Source: Paenibacillus glycanilyticus | GTDB lineage: Bacteria; Bacillota; Bacilli; Paenibacillales; Paenibacillaceae | Reading direction: 5' to 3' | Assembly (NCBI RefSeq): GCF_023715145.1 | Contig: NZ_JAMBNP010000008.1 | Coordinates: 1-64,000, forward strand | DNA length: 64,000 bases | In this document: piece by piece, positions 53,894 to 62,749 of the stretch | How the letters are laid out: each line of letters opens with the position of its first letter | Position numbering within the stretch: position 1 is the stretch's first letter | Notes under the pieces: model-generated | The model's input: the letters and a program-made list of their open reading frames with translations, nothing else | Databases searched by the model: none | Told to the model about the DNA's origin: nothing | Program-made: the position numbers and the translations under genes

Positions 53894-54745
53894 TTAATTC
53901 TTAAAAACAAAAATGTTTATATTGTCATCTATCATTCTTGACGAAACAATAACCTTATAATTAGTATCCTTAAATTCTTTAGGGGGAAGCACGTCCTCAG
54001 CAGTTGACTTTGCACTAAGATATTTCATCACTGCGGCCACTACTTCTGAATCCACCTTCTGCAACAGGATCTCTTCGACATCTTTATATTGCTTTTTGTA
54101 GTCTGTATCGGTATCCATTTTATTAAATGTTACCTCAATATTCAGTAGCGTATATTCGCTGCCATAAGTATCGTAGAGACCTTTACTTACAAGTAACTTC
54201 GAGTCTGGTTCCAAATCAATTATAAATCCATTGTAGATTGATTTCCCATCTTCATTTATAGATATTTGCTCATGGTTTTCATCATGGTTGGCAGTTTCAA
54301 TATGTATCGTATTATGCAAAGTATCAAAGGTTACCAATGCTCCTAAAGCTTGGCCAACAAACCGAATCGGTACAAACGTTGTACCATCATTCACTATTGA
54401 AGAAGTATCCATTTGAAATTGCTGTCCGTTTAAGGTGTATGACTGCTTGCCAATACTCAATTCAATTTGATCCCCACCTAAAGTGACAGTTACTTTCCTT
54501 GTTATGCCGTCCCATTGTACTTTGGCCCCCATCGCCTCACTTACAAAACGGAGCGGAACCTGCACCCTGCCGTTTTTATCATAGAAAGGTTTCGCGTCGC
54601 AAAAAACGATGGCCGTTTCATTAACGATGATTCTTATGGACGTTTCCTTTGAATCGGAGGCGAAAGTTGTTTCTGAAGGCATATAAAGAAAAGAAAATAT
54701 AGCAATTAATATCCCTTTAATGATTAAAGATTTCAACAATATCAC
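53894..54745 (-). CDS. secreted protein with copper-amine-oxidase-like N-terminal (stalk) domain
   Basis: A protein of about 280 residues with a signal peptide (LIIKGILIAIFSFLYM). The pair of repeats RVQVPLRFVSEAMGAKVQWD and TTFVPIRFVGQALGALVTFD is the signature of the Cu_amine_oxidN1 stalk domain common in Paenibacillaceae exported proteins. The remaining C-terminal 130 residues have no recognised family. The start region (GTG/TTG codons after GGGAA) is uncertain by a few residues. Probably wall-associated. Confidence 0.8.
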   Translation of the reverse strand: MILLKSLIIKGILIAIFSFLYMPSETTFASDSKETSIRIIVNETAIVFCDAKPFYDKNGRVQVPLRFVSEAMGAKVQWDGITRKVTVTLGGDQIELSIGKQSYTLNGQQFQMDTSSIVNDGTTFVPIRFVGQALGALVTFDTLHNTIHIETANHDENHEQISINEDGKSIYNGFIIDLEPDSKLLVSKGLYDTYGSEYTLLNIEVTFNKMDTDTDYKKQYKDVEEILLQKVDSEVVAAVMKYLSAKSTAEDVLPPKEFKDTNYKVIVSSRMIDDNINIFVFKN

Positions 54746-55311
54746 TTCCCAGTTGATTTATGGTGTACCGGATTAGCGTAAGTTTATGGAGCATGAACAG
54801 TGTAATAATTTAATTTCTCAGGTACAACTTTGTTTCCTAGTCTTCAGTCTTCATCTTTATTTTTCAGTCTATCATTTAGTTTCTATGTACAGATGAGAGT
54901 AGATTGCCATAGTCACATAGGAAATTCCCCACACTTAATAAGCACCTTATATCAATCTACAGTATTATTCGTTATTAAAATCCATTTCCCTTTAATTGGG
55001 ACTAAACTACCCGTTAGTTGAATCTCGAAATTCCTGTGCCGGAATGAGCTCATCTAATATTCTCCTGAAATATATCTAATAAAGTTAACTTTCTCGCATA
55101 TTTAATAAGGCGTACACTCAATAACCCTTTTGATTTTGCTCCAACCAAAAAATATAAAAGATTTCAAATCTTTTGTTTCTACTTTAATACTTGATTCATA
55201 AAGATAGTTTATCGATCAGTTCAAATAATTCTGAACTAGTTAAGTCACCTTCTGATTTTTTCTATAGATAAAAAAATAATGACTTATGTATATTTGAATC
55301 CCTGTTACTAA
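54746..55311. other. AT-rich intergenic region
   Basis: About 560 bases with no well-supported gene. A 33-codon frame at 54952-55053 (minus) follows AGGAGAAT but overlaps a repeat copy and is not called. ACTAAACTACCCGTTAGTTGAATC at 55001-55024 is a member of the intergenic repeat family. Confidence 0.4.
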
Positions 55312-55587
55312 CTATATAGTCAAGATAACTACACCAATGCTATAGTATGAAAGATTCTTGTTAATTTTCGCCAAACTTCTAAGGGTTAAATAAAATACAA
55401 TCATTAATACAAGCGCAGAGAATCCATAGATTAAAGCATTCCTCAAATTATACTCACCTATAAAACCCGAATCTGATGAGCTTAAAAGACAAAAGAGTAA
55501 TAAAGGTACAATAAAATAACCTACTAAAATACTAAAAATAAAATAGCTAACCTTTTGCGATTTACTTTTGTTCAGGGTATTCAGCAG
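55312..55587 (-). CDS. hypothetical membrane protein with apparent CTG start
   Basis: A 91-codon frame begins at CTG-CTG (55587), eight bases after AAGGGAGTG; a TAA blocks further extension, and no ATG, GTG or TTG lies near the site in frame. It encodes three hydrophobic helices (VSYFIFSILVGYFIVPLLLF; ALIYGFSALVLMIVFYLTL; YYSIGVVILTI). Either CTG is used or the start has been altered by a mutation. Family unknown. Confidence 0.45.
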   Translation of the reverse strand: MLNTLNKSKSQKVSYFIFSILVGYFIVPLLLFCLLSSSDSGFIGEYNLRNALIYGFSALVLMIVFYLTLRSLAKINKNLSYYSIGVVILTI

Positions 55588-55642
55588 ATTTTCACTCCCT
55601 TAATTTTTAAATAGTTCAATATATATTTATACCGAATTGATA

Positions 55643-55750
55643 ATACCACATATTGGAACTACCCTGTCCTTTACTTCAACAAAAAACCGGCTGCGGATCT
55701 CTGATCTACTGTCGGTCTTTGTTTAAACTAATGTTCTCCTATAGCTTAAT
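55643..55750. repeat. composite intergenic repeat copy
   Basis: GATAATACCACATATTGGAACT, then TTCAACAAAAAACCGGCTGCGG, an imperfect hairpin and TTTAAACTAATGTTCTCCTATAG. The first two blocks recur at 43861-43925 and the last is a variant of the CTAACGTCTCCCGTTAG motif. Confidence 0.6.
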
Positions 55751-55949
55751 GCCTTGACTCATTTTCATAATTATCAATTTGTACAGTCTCCTTAACGTCA
55801 CAATAAGAAATGTACACAGGTTGTCTTCCTATATCAATCCAAAGTGAATATATTTCAATACCTTGCCGTTTTATATAAGTAAGTTCACCAACTATCTTCG
55901 TTCCATTCAAGAAAATGATCCTGTAGTGTTTACCTAGTTCCAAATCCAC
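55746..55949 (-). CDS. hypothetical small beta-rich protein (Sm-like?)
   Basis: A 67-residue protein: KHYRIIFLNGTKIVGELTYI, IEIYSLWIDIG, PVYISYCDVKETVQI. The pattern of five short strands with a G-T-x-x-x-G turn recalls an Sm/LSm-like barrel, but this is a pattern judgement only. GTG start with AGGAGAGG upstream. Confidence 0.5.
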   Translation of the reverse strand: MDLELGKHYRIIFLNGTKIVGELTYIKRQGIEIYSLWIDIGRQPVYISYCDVKETVQIDNYENESRH

Positions 55950-55997
55950 GAATACCTCTCCTAGCTTACGAAACGAAAGTTCAACTTACGTATCCCG

Positions 55998-56432
55998 TTA
56001 GTGCAGTAACTTTTTTAGCTGAGCGTAGTACTCATCTTGTTTAAATGTCATGCTTTGAAAATCGGCAAACCAATCGACTCTTGTTCCTATGCACTCATAG
56101 CCATTGATTAATTCCTCTCTAGTACTTCTGTCTAATCCAATTCTGTTCCACTTGATGAAGCTGCCTTCTTTTACAACCTCTACAACAACCAAAGTACACC
56201 ATAGATCACAGTCATCTGGACACATTAATATTGGGAGCATTACAATCTGTTCCGGTGATCTATATCGACTTAAGACAAGAGACTTTTCTCTAGGTTCATC
56301 TATCCAATCTAAAATAGTTGGGATCAAGCCTTCGTAATCCTCCTCTGAATTAATAGATTGAAGTAAAGAATCAAGAGGGTTCCCGTCAACTACTATACAG
56401 TAGTGCTCATTGTCGCAATATTTACTTTTCAT
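55998..56432 (-). CDS. hypothetical protein, immunity-like context
   Basis: About 144 residues from ATG 56432 (GGAAG eight bases upstream; other ATGs at 56447 and 56483 are possible). Soluble, acidic, with many aromatic residues (PDDCDLWCTLVVVEVVKEGS, NRIGLDRSTREELINGYE). Size, acidity and a SUKH-like neighbour are as in orphan immunity genes; no family is recognised. Confidence 0.5.
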   Translation of the reverse strand: MKSKYCDNEHYCIVVDGNPLDSLLQSINSEEDYEGLIPTILDWIDEPREKSLVLSRYRSPEQIVMLPILMCPDDCDLWCTLVVVEVVKEGSFIKWNRIGLDRSTREELINGYECIGTRVDWFADFQSMTFKQDEYYAQLKKLLH

Positions 56433-56536
56433 TTTTATTACTTCCATTTTGTTTATTTCCAAGCCTGCACCCACTTTTGGCAACTGATCCGCCGATTCAC
56501 TGCCATTTACTGTTCTGAACTAAAGTTCCCGATAGC

Positions 56537-57031
56537 TTAAAGCCCAGTGTCATCATAAGCATCTCCGAGCGATTGAAAATCCTCTCTCAGCCAATACCAA
56601 TGTTCACCATTATTTTGAACCAATCGATTAAGCAATTCAGTGAATGTTCTGGCTATTACAGGACAGTCTCCCACAACTGCATGTGTATCCCAAAAACTAT
56701 CGTAACATTTTCCTAATCGATTCGGATGCAAATCAATTGAAATGTAATCGCCATTTCCATCATGAGCCACTATGTACCAACTGGATGAAATGTCTTCCTC
56801 AACTTGTTCTCCCACAATGACCGGATTAGATAATACGAACTCGAGAGGAGGTACGATATGGCATTCATAATCCTTGTTATCAAAAAGCTTTATACCGCCG
56901 CAAAGTTCATAAAAATGTTTTAGATCAGCTGGGAGGCTGTTACCTTCCGTTTCTGGTATACCTTTTGCGGGTTCAACTTTACAGTGGGGTGAGCTAGCTA
57001 TTTGTCTTAATAAGGCATCTATGTCATTCAG
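56537..57031 (-). CDS. SMI1/KNR4 (SUKH) family protein with apparent CTG start
   Basis: The frame from CTG 57031 gives 164 residues: NDIDALLRQIASSPHCKVEP, then LPADLKHFYELCGGIKLFD, then SSSWYIVAHDGNGDYISIDL and ARTFTELLNRLV, all in SUKH order. A reading from the internal GTG at 56815 would lose the first half of the domain. In front of CTG the text GAGAGGAATGATGAGGT gives a ribosome binding site, while the nearby ATG-ATG opens a frame that stops after five codons. Non-canonical initiation or a one-base frameshift is implied. SUKH proteins often neutralise secreted toxins. Confidence 0.7.
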   Translation of the reverse strand: MNDIDALLRQIASSPHCKVEPAKGIPETEGNSLPADLKHFYELCGGIKLFDNKDYECHIVPPLEFVLSNPVIVGEQVEEDISSSWYIVAHDGNGDYISIDLHPNRLGKCYDSFWDTHAVVGDCPVIARTFTELLNRLVQNNGEHWYWLREDFQSLGDAYDDTGL

Positions 57032-57105
57032 ACCTCATCATTCCTCTCTTGTTCTACTCTCGTTTCCCGATTGCTTAATCTCCTAGTTCTTTAACACAAA
57101 AACAA

Positions 57106-57600
57106 TTAATCTCTAATAATTTCTTCTGAGTTCTCTTGCTCAAATTGTTTCATTTTATTTACTACCTCAAAACCTGTTCCATACACAATATCATGATGGC
57201 TAACGCATAATAACCATTCGTATTTTTTGGAAACTAAATAATACTCCCTTAGATGCATAAGTTGAGGTATAACCTTCTTTATTATGAAATTAGTATCTCC
57301 TTCATATAGCCACATTTTATCTTTATAGTCCTCTACAATAAACCATAACCTATCATCACCAACAAAGTACTCTATATATTTTTCCGATGGATCAACAAGT
57401 CTAAGTAAATGCTGTGGCTCCTTAAGTCTCAACCAACCCCAATGCAAACTATTTGTATGGCATTGTTTCTTAATGAACCTCTCCTCTATTTTTTGGATAA
57501 CAGGTTTCCACCAATTCTTGTTTACTTCAGTAAAGTACTCATGATTTTTTTGTGATTTAATTAGTGCTCCTATTTCATCTCGGATAGATAAGTGGTCCAT
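57106..57600 (-). CDS. hypothetical protein, immunity-like context
   Basis: 164 residues from ATG 57600 (GGGGATGG upstream); the frame continues to 57669 without a site. It contains HWGWLRLKEPQHLLRL, RLWFIVEDYKDKMWLYEGD and a long C-terminal helix. It looks like a globular cytosolic protein similar in style to orphan immunity proteins (inference). Confidence 0.5.
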   Translation of the reverse strand: MDHLSIRDEIGALIKSQKNHEYFTEVNKNWWKPVIQKIEERFIKKQCHTNSLHWGWLRLKEPQHLLRLVDPSEKYIEYFVGDDRLWFIVEDYKDKMWLYEGDTNFIIKKVIPQLMHLREYYLVSKKYEWLLCVSHHDIVYGTGFEVVNKMKQFEQENSEEIIRD

Positions 57601-57720
57601 TTTGAAACCATCCCCGTCTGTCACTTTTTCCTGTATTTTACCACAAACTAGGTAACCTTTAAGGGTCAATCATTACGTTAAACTGCCCTTCGTTCAACAA
57701 AAAGCAGCCGTACTTCATTG

Positions 57721-57766
57721 AACTGCACCCCATTTGTTAGACACGACTAACAATGGAGGTGCAGTT
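57721..57766. repeat. palindromic repeat element, copy 2
   Basis: AACTGCACCCCATTTGTTAG, spacer ACACGA, CTAACAATGGAGGTGCAGTT: a 20-bp inverted repeat with a few mismatches. Its arms match those at 41532-41575 in swapped order. The left flank (CAACAAAAAGCAGCCGTAC) matches the composite repeats; the right flank (GGCTGCTATCATACTGTTCTTA) resembles the copy-1 right flank. The interval 57670-57989 holds no other feature. Confidence 0.6.
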
Positions 57767-57989
57767 CACATGCACGGCTGCTATCATACTGTTCTTAATC
57801 ATTTTTCTCCGCTAGCATAAAGATCTAAGGATCAATTGCATTGAACGGCAGACCTTCCTTTATTACTGAAGCGAATCTTTTCAACGGAGGAGCTGTAAGC
57901 TTTGATTAGATAACCGTACTAATCACCGTAGTGAAAAGCGCTCGTGCGGCTCGTACAGGGCTTGCTTTCCTGCGTCAGCCGTTTCCTCC

Positions 57990-60900
57990 TTACCAATCGC
58001 GCCGCAGCGTGAACAGGTCGCGCAATGCGTCCGTCGACAGCTCCGTAATCCAGCCTTCCGAGCTCGTGATAACGTCGTCGCTCAGCTGCTGCTTGCTCTC
58101 GAGCATCTCGTCGATCCGCTCCTCCAGCGTGCCGAGCGAGATGAACTTGTGCACCTGCACGTCGCGCGTCTGGCCCATCCGGTAGGCGCGGTCCGTCGCC
58201 TGGTTCTCCACGGCGGGGTTCCACCAGCGGTCGAAATGGAAAACGTGGTTCGCCGCAGTCAGATTAAGCCCGACTCCGCCTGCCTTGATCGACAGGATGA
58301 ACACGTTCGGCTGCTCATCGGCAGGCAGCTCCCTGGATTGGAATTGCTCGATCATCCGGTCGCGCGCCGTCTTAGAGGAGCCGCCGTGCAGGTACAGGAC
58401 GGGCTCACCAAGCTCCCGGCCGAGCACGCGTTGCAGCATTTCGCCCATGCCGATGTACTGCGTGAAGATCAGGCAGCGCTCGCCCTCCTCGCGCAGCTCC
58501 TTCACGAGGTCGAGCAGCCGTTCCAGCTTCGCGGATCTTCCGATGAGCATCGCCGATTCGGCGGCTTCCTCGCGCTCGTCCTCCGGCACCGGCACGGCTT
58601 CCTTCGTGAACAGCACGGGATGGTCGCATAGCTGCTTCAGCCGCGTCAATGCGGAGAGGATCGCGCCTTTGCGCTGAATGCCTTCCAGCTTCTTGACCTC
58701 GTCCATCAGCTCCTTGACGGTCTGCTCGTAAAGCGCGCTCTGCTCACCGGTGAGATGGATATACGTCTTCATCTCGTTCTTCTCCGGCAAGTCCAGCATA
58801 ATGTTCGGATCCTTCTTTTTGCGCCGGAGCATGAACGGCTTCACGAGCCGTTGCAGCTCCTGCGTCCGCTTCTCGTCGCGTTCGCGTTCGATCGCTTGGC
58901 CAAACCTCTCGGCGAAGACTCGTGCGGTGCCAAGATAGCCCGGATTAGTAAAATCATAGATCGACCACAGCTCTGCGAGCTTGTTCTCGATCGGCGTGCC
59001 CGTAAGAGCGATGCGATGTCGCGCGGGGAAGCTCTTGACCGCCATGGCCTGCTTCGTGCCGGCATTCTTGATGTTCTGCGCCTCGTCGAGGCAAATCGCC
59101 GACCACGTATAACTGCCGAGCAGCTCTTGGTCCAGCGTCGACGTCGCGTACGAGGTCAGTACGAGATCGGATTTAGCAGCTTCCTCATAGAACGCGTCGC
59201 TGCCGAGCCGCTTGCCGCCATAGTGGAGCAGGATGCGCAGCGACGGCGCGAAGCGGCGAACCTCCTTCTGCCAGTTGCCGAGCACCGAGGTCGGGCAGAT
59301 CAGCAGGGCTGGACGTCGTTCTCCGTTCGCGGCCGCTTCCTCGGCGACGTGCAGCAAATACGTGATGAACTGAATCGTCTTGCCTAGTCCCATATCGTCG
59401 GCCAGAACGGCGCCGAGCCCAAACCGGCGCAAAAACGCAAGCCACGAGAAGCCGTCGCGCTGATAATTCCGCAGCTCCGCATGGAGCGCTTGGGGCACGG
59501 GAACTGACGGCCAATCCGTCTGCTGCGTCAGCTGCCCCATGAGCGTCGACAGGTGGGCATTGAGCTCGACGTCCACCTCCAGCTCTCCGTCGTCCTCACC
59601 ATTCTCCGCTGCGCCGCCTTCCCCATCCTTGCCCGCTGCAGCCGTCGTGAAGAAGCCACGATTACTTCGTAATTGAAGCTGAAGCAAGTCCTGGAAGGAC
59701 AGACCGCGCCGCGGATCGACGCCAGCCATCGCCTTGCGGATCTGCGCCAGCAGGGCGGGATCAAGCGGTACCCATTGGCCGCGGAACTGCACGAGCCGCT
59801 CGCCGCGGGCAACCAGCTCCCGGAACTCTGCTTCGCTGAGGTCCGTGTCTCCTATGGATACGCGCCAGTCGAATTCGATCAGCGCGTCGAGGCCGAAGTA
59901 GGACCGTCCCCCGCCCGAGCTTTTCCCTTCATCCTCGCCGGGGCGAACCTTCGCGCGCAGGCGAGGCTTTTTGCGGCTCGCCTCTTCCCACCAGGCGGGC
60001 AGCAGCACCTGCCAGCCAGCGGTCAAAAGGCGCTGGCTGGCCGCGGTTAAGAAGCGCCACGCGTCGTCATCCGACAGCGGAGCGTTCAGCACATCCGTGG
60101 GACTGCCGGCCAGACGGTCCGCGGGCAGGCTTGCCCGCAGATGCGCAAGCCAGGCCGCGGAGCGCTCGCGAACGTGCGGCGTCCAGCCGGAAGGCCAGGT
60201 TCCGGAAGCTTCGCCGTCCGCTGCCAAACGAATTGGCGCGAGCTTCGCCGGATCAAGCTTATCTTGCAGCAGGAGCACGAGGTGCCAGCCGCCGGCTTCG
60301 GCGTCCTCCGGCTCCAGCAATTGAAGGAGCGGCCGGAACGGCAGCATGTCAGCCTTCCAGCCGACTGCAACGAGCCAGCCGCGCTCATCTAGGCCCGCGG
60401 TCACCGCGGCTCGGTCGCGGGCGAACAGCAGCGGAAAGTCCCGTCGCAGATCCCCGGCGGCTTCTTCCGTGCCGTAATGGCGCTGAAACACAGTCGCGGA
60501 GAACGCGGCAGCAAGGCTGGCCTGAAAGGCAGTGTCCGAATCATCCGCGTTATGGACTTCATCATTCCAACCGCCCGGTTCGTCCTTGAGCGCGCGAAGC
60601 TCCAAACGGGTCTTCGCGTCGAGTGCCTCTGCTTCCCAGGTCCACCTCAGCTTCCCGGACTTGTTGGCCTCGAAGCTCGGGATGAACCTGCGCTCCGCGA
60701 CGCAGCGCTCCAGCGCCGGGGCAAGCGCGGCGAGCCGTGCAGCGTCGCCTTCGAGCCGCCAGGTCATGTGCATCGGCAGCAGTCCGGGATCGGCGAAGAA
60801 CGGCACGACCATCTCCGCAGGCAGCACGATGAGCTCCAGCTCGTCCCGCAGCTTCTCGATCTCGAGCTCCGTGCCGTAATACGACGGCTCGTGCCGCGCG

Positions 60901-61022
60901 AACAGCCGCTGTTTGACGAGCAGCCCTGGCGCGTAGCCGGAGGCGTCCACGCCGAAGATTAGGGCGTCCCCCTGTTCGGTCAGGCTCGCTTGAATCGTGA
61001 GCGTATCGGCGTATGCGTTCAT
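57990..61022 (-). CDS. SNF2 family DEAD/DEAH-box helicase
   Basis: About 1010 residues. The N-terminal half is an SNF2-helicase-associated region ending near YFGLDALIEFDWRVSIGDTD. The ATPase has motif I DDMGLGKT (near 541), motif II DEAQNIKN (near 646), motif III LTGTPIENKLAELWS, and the C-terminal lobe with GVGLNLTAANHVFHFDRWWN and ATDRAYRMGQ (near 947). It should be a dsDNA translocase. ATG 61022 overlaps the upstream stop (ATGA) and has AAAGGAGG. Much higher GC than the genes to the left, suggesting core genome. Confidence 0.93.
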   Translation of the reverse strand: MNAYADTLTIQASLTEQGDALIFGVDASGYAPGLLVKQRLFARHEPSYYGTELEIEKLRDELELIVLPAEMVVPFFADPGLLPMHMTWRLEGDAARLAALAPALERCVAERRFIPSFEANKSGKLRWTWEAEALDAKTRLELRALKDEPGGWNDEVHNADDSDTAFQASLAAAFSATVFQRHYGTEEAAGDLRRDFPLLFARDRAAVTAGLDERGWLVAVGWKADMLPFRPLLQLLEPEDAEAGGWHLVLLLQDKLDPAKLAPIRLAADGEASGTWPSGWTPHVRERSAAWLAHLRASLPADRLAGSPTDVLNAPLSDDDAWRFLTAASQRLLTAGWQVLLPAWWEEASRKKPRLRAKVRPGEDEGKSSGGGRSYFGLDALIEFDWRVSIGDTDLSEAEFRELVARGERLVQFRGQWVPLDPALLAQIRKAMAGVDPRRGLSFQDLLQLQLRSNRGFFTTAAAGKDGEGGAAENGEDDGELEVDVELNAHLSTLMGQLTQQTDWPSVPVPQALHAELRNYQRDGFSWLAFLRRFGLGAVLADDMGLGKTIQFITYLLHVAEEAAANGERRPALLICPTSVLGNWQKEVRRFAPSLRILLHYGGKRLGSDAFYEEAAKSDLVLTSYATSTLDQELLGSYTWSAICLDEAQNIKNAGTKQAMAVKSFPARHRIALTGTPIENKLAELWSIYDFTNPGYLGTARVFAERFGQAIERERDEKRTQELQRLVKPFMLRRKKKDPNIMLDLPEKNEMKTYIHLTGEQSALYEQTVKELMDEVKKLEGIQRKGAILSALTRLKQLCDHPVLFTKEAVPVPEDEREEAAESAMLIGRSAKLERLLDLVKELREEGERCLIFTQYIGMGEMLQRVLGRELGEPVLYLHGGSSKTARDRMIEQFQSRELPADEQPNVFILSIKAGGVGLNLTAANHVFHFDRWWNPAVENQATDRAYRMGQTRDVQVHKFISLGTLEERIDEMLESKQQLSDDVITSSEGWITELSTDALRDLFTLRRDW

Positions 61023-62749
61023 GACAGCAATCCTCCTTTGCGCAGCTCTTCCTGCAGCGCCCGCAGCCGGCTGTTCCTGCTCGCGAACAAGGCGAGGAAC
61101 TGCTCCCATCGCTCGTCACGCTTCAGCCGCGCGTACAGCTTGGCAAGCCGTTTCAGAAGCTTAGTCGCCGCTTTATAGCCGTCTCGGTTCTTTTGCAGCA
61201 CGTATCGTTCCACCGCTTGATGATAGAAAGGCAGCAGCAGCTCCGGCGCTTCCTTCTCGACCGGCTTCAGCGCTGTCACGCGAAACGACAGCGGATCCTG
61301 GCCCATACACATCTGCAGGTCTATCCAGCGATCCCACCTGCCGTGCGCCGCCAACGCGTCCTCATATATAGTGCGCGAATACGGCAGCATCGCTTGAAGC
61401 GTAAGCCACATCGCCGGCTCTGCCTCCGGCATCTGCGTTACGACAGCCGCCCAATAGTCACCGTAAAGAGCTAGTTCTTCGCCGCGTAAGCCGGCGAGCA
61501 GCGGGCCGGTCTCCGCGAGCCAATCGCGCAGCCGCGCCCATTGCTTTGACCGCTCTAGGACGCTTAGCAGCGGCGCGAGATGCTCCGGCTTCAGTATCAG
61601 CTTGCTCCCGCCACGGGCGAGCAGCGCCAGCGCTTCCGAGTCTCGCGCCAGGTAGAGCAGAAGCAGGCATTGCGCCAGCGTCCACGGCTGTCGCGACAGG
61701 GTCGGGCCGAGCTCCGCTTCCGCAGCCTCCAGCTTTCGCAGTTCCTCCTCGTACAGCAAGGCATTTCCTGCCGAGCCAGGACTGAGCCATTGCAGCCACA
61801 GCGAAGCATAGAGCGTCGCGAAGCAGCCAAGCGTCTTATCCTCGGTCAGCATGCGCTCTCGGAGGAAATCTGCCGTCTCCATCAGCCGGTCCCAGTACGC
61901 CGAACTGTCGCCTGCCAGCGCCAGCTTGTCCTCTAGCAGGCTCAGCGCCTGGCCGCGCAACCCGTCCAGCGCGAGCTGAGTATGGTAACCCATGAACAGG
62001 CCCGATTGGCGCCAGTCCGTATGGTCCGGCTTGACTATCCGCTCCATCACGAACAGCAGAGCATGGAGCGTGAACAATTGCTCCAGCGCCCATGGCAGCG
62101 CGGGCCGCATCGCCTGCAGGTCGGCGAGCAGCTCGCCTGCCTCCTGCGCCGTGCGGAGGTGCAGGTGAGCCGGTCCTCGGCGCGCCTGGAACCGCTCATG
62201 CCATTTGACCACGGGGAGCTCGGTCAACTCCCCCTCCGTTAAGATCGGCCGGTCGGGACGAGGGGCCGTCGGTGCAGCGCTGTAATTCGCGTCTTCGCCA
62301 ACGTTGCCAGCCGGAAATGGCATTTTCGCGGCTGCTCCTTCGGTGCCGGCGCGGGTACCGCCGCGTCCGTTGTCCGACGCCGTGCCAGGCTTGCTGCCGG
62401 GGGACGTGCTCTTCAAGGCACTCCGCGCGTTAGCAAGCGACTGGATTGGCCGGCCGCACAGCTCCGCGTAGCGCATCAGGGCAGCGGCCATGTGCGTGCA
62501 GGCGCGGTTTGCGGAGCAGGCGCATTCGCTCGCCGCAAGATCATTCAGATCGACGGCGACGTCGTACATTCGGTTATCCTTGACGCGCGCGTCCACATGC
62601 ACGCCGTCATCGCGGAGCGCCAGTTCCTCGACCCGTCCCTGTTTATAGTATTGAAACCCCCGTATGATTGTCAGTTCGTCAAAGCGCGCGGCGACACCCT
62701 CCAGCAGCAGCCGCCACGCTCCGTCATCCAGCATGTAGTCCAATTCCAT
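61019..62749 (-). CDS. SWIM zinc finger protein
   Basis: A 576-residue protein with a SWIM motif (CxCxnCxH) in ECACSANRACTHM near residues 75-88. The rest is helical and Leu/Ala-rich. It overlaps the SNF2 helicase by four bases. SWIM proteins next to SNF2 ATPases are a common pair in Bacillales, and the two probably act together on DNA. Ribosome binding site GGGAG, about 11 bases ahead, is modest. Confidence 0.88.
   Translation of the reverse strand: MELDYMLDDGAWRLLLEGVAARFDELTIIRGFQYYKQGRVEELALRDDGVHVDARVKDNRMYDVAVDLNDLAASECACSANRACTHMAAALMRYAELCGRPIQSLANARSALKSTSPGSKPGTASDNGRGGTRAGTEGAAAKMPFPAGNVGEDANYSAAPTAPRPDRPILTEGELTELPVVKWHERFQARRGPAHLHLRTAQEAGELLADLQAMRPALPWALEQLFTLHALLFVMERIVKPDHTDWRQSGLFMGYHTQLALDGLRGQALSLLEDKLALAGDSSAYWDRLMETADFLRERMLTEDKTLGCFATLYASLWLQWLSPGSAGNALLYEEELRKLEAAEAELGPTLSRQPWTLAQCLLLLYLARDSEALALLARGGSKLILKPEHLAPLLSVLERSKQWARLRDWLAETGPLLAGLRGEELALYGDYWAAVVTQMPEAEPAMWLTLQAMLPYSRTIYEDALAAHGRWDRWIDLQMCMGQDPLSFRVTALKPVEKEAPELLLPFYHQAVERYVLQKNRDGYKAATKLLKRLAKLYARLKRDERWEQFLALFASRNSRLRALQEELRKGGLLS

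Noticed and set aside
54952..55053. 33-codon minus-strand ORF after AGGAGAAT
   Set aside because: Its sequence runs through a copy of the intergenic repeat and there is no other support.
57990..62749. Many long open frames on the plus strand and in other minus frames across the SNF2/SWIM genes
   Set aside because: They are by-products of high GC content; they lack ribosome binding sites and family motifs, while the called genes have complete helicase and SWIM motifs.
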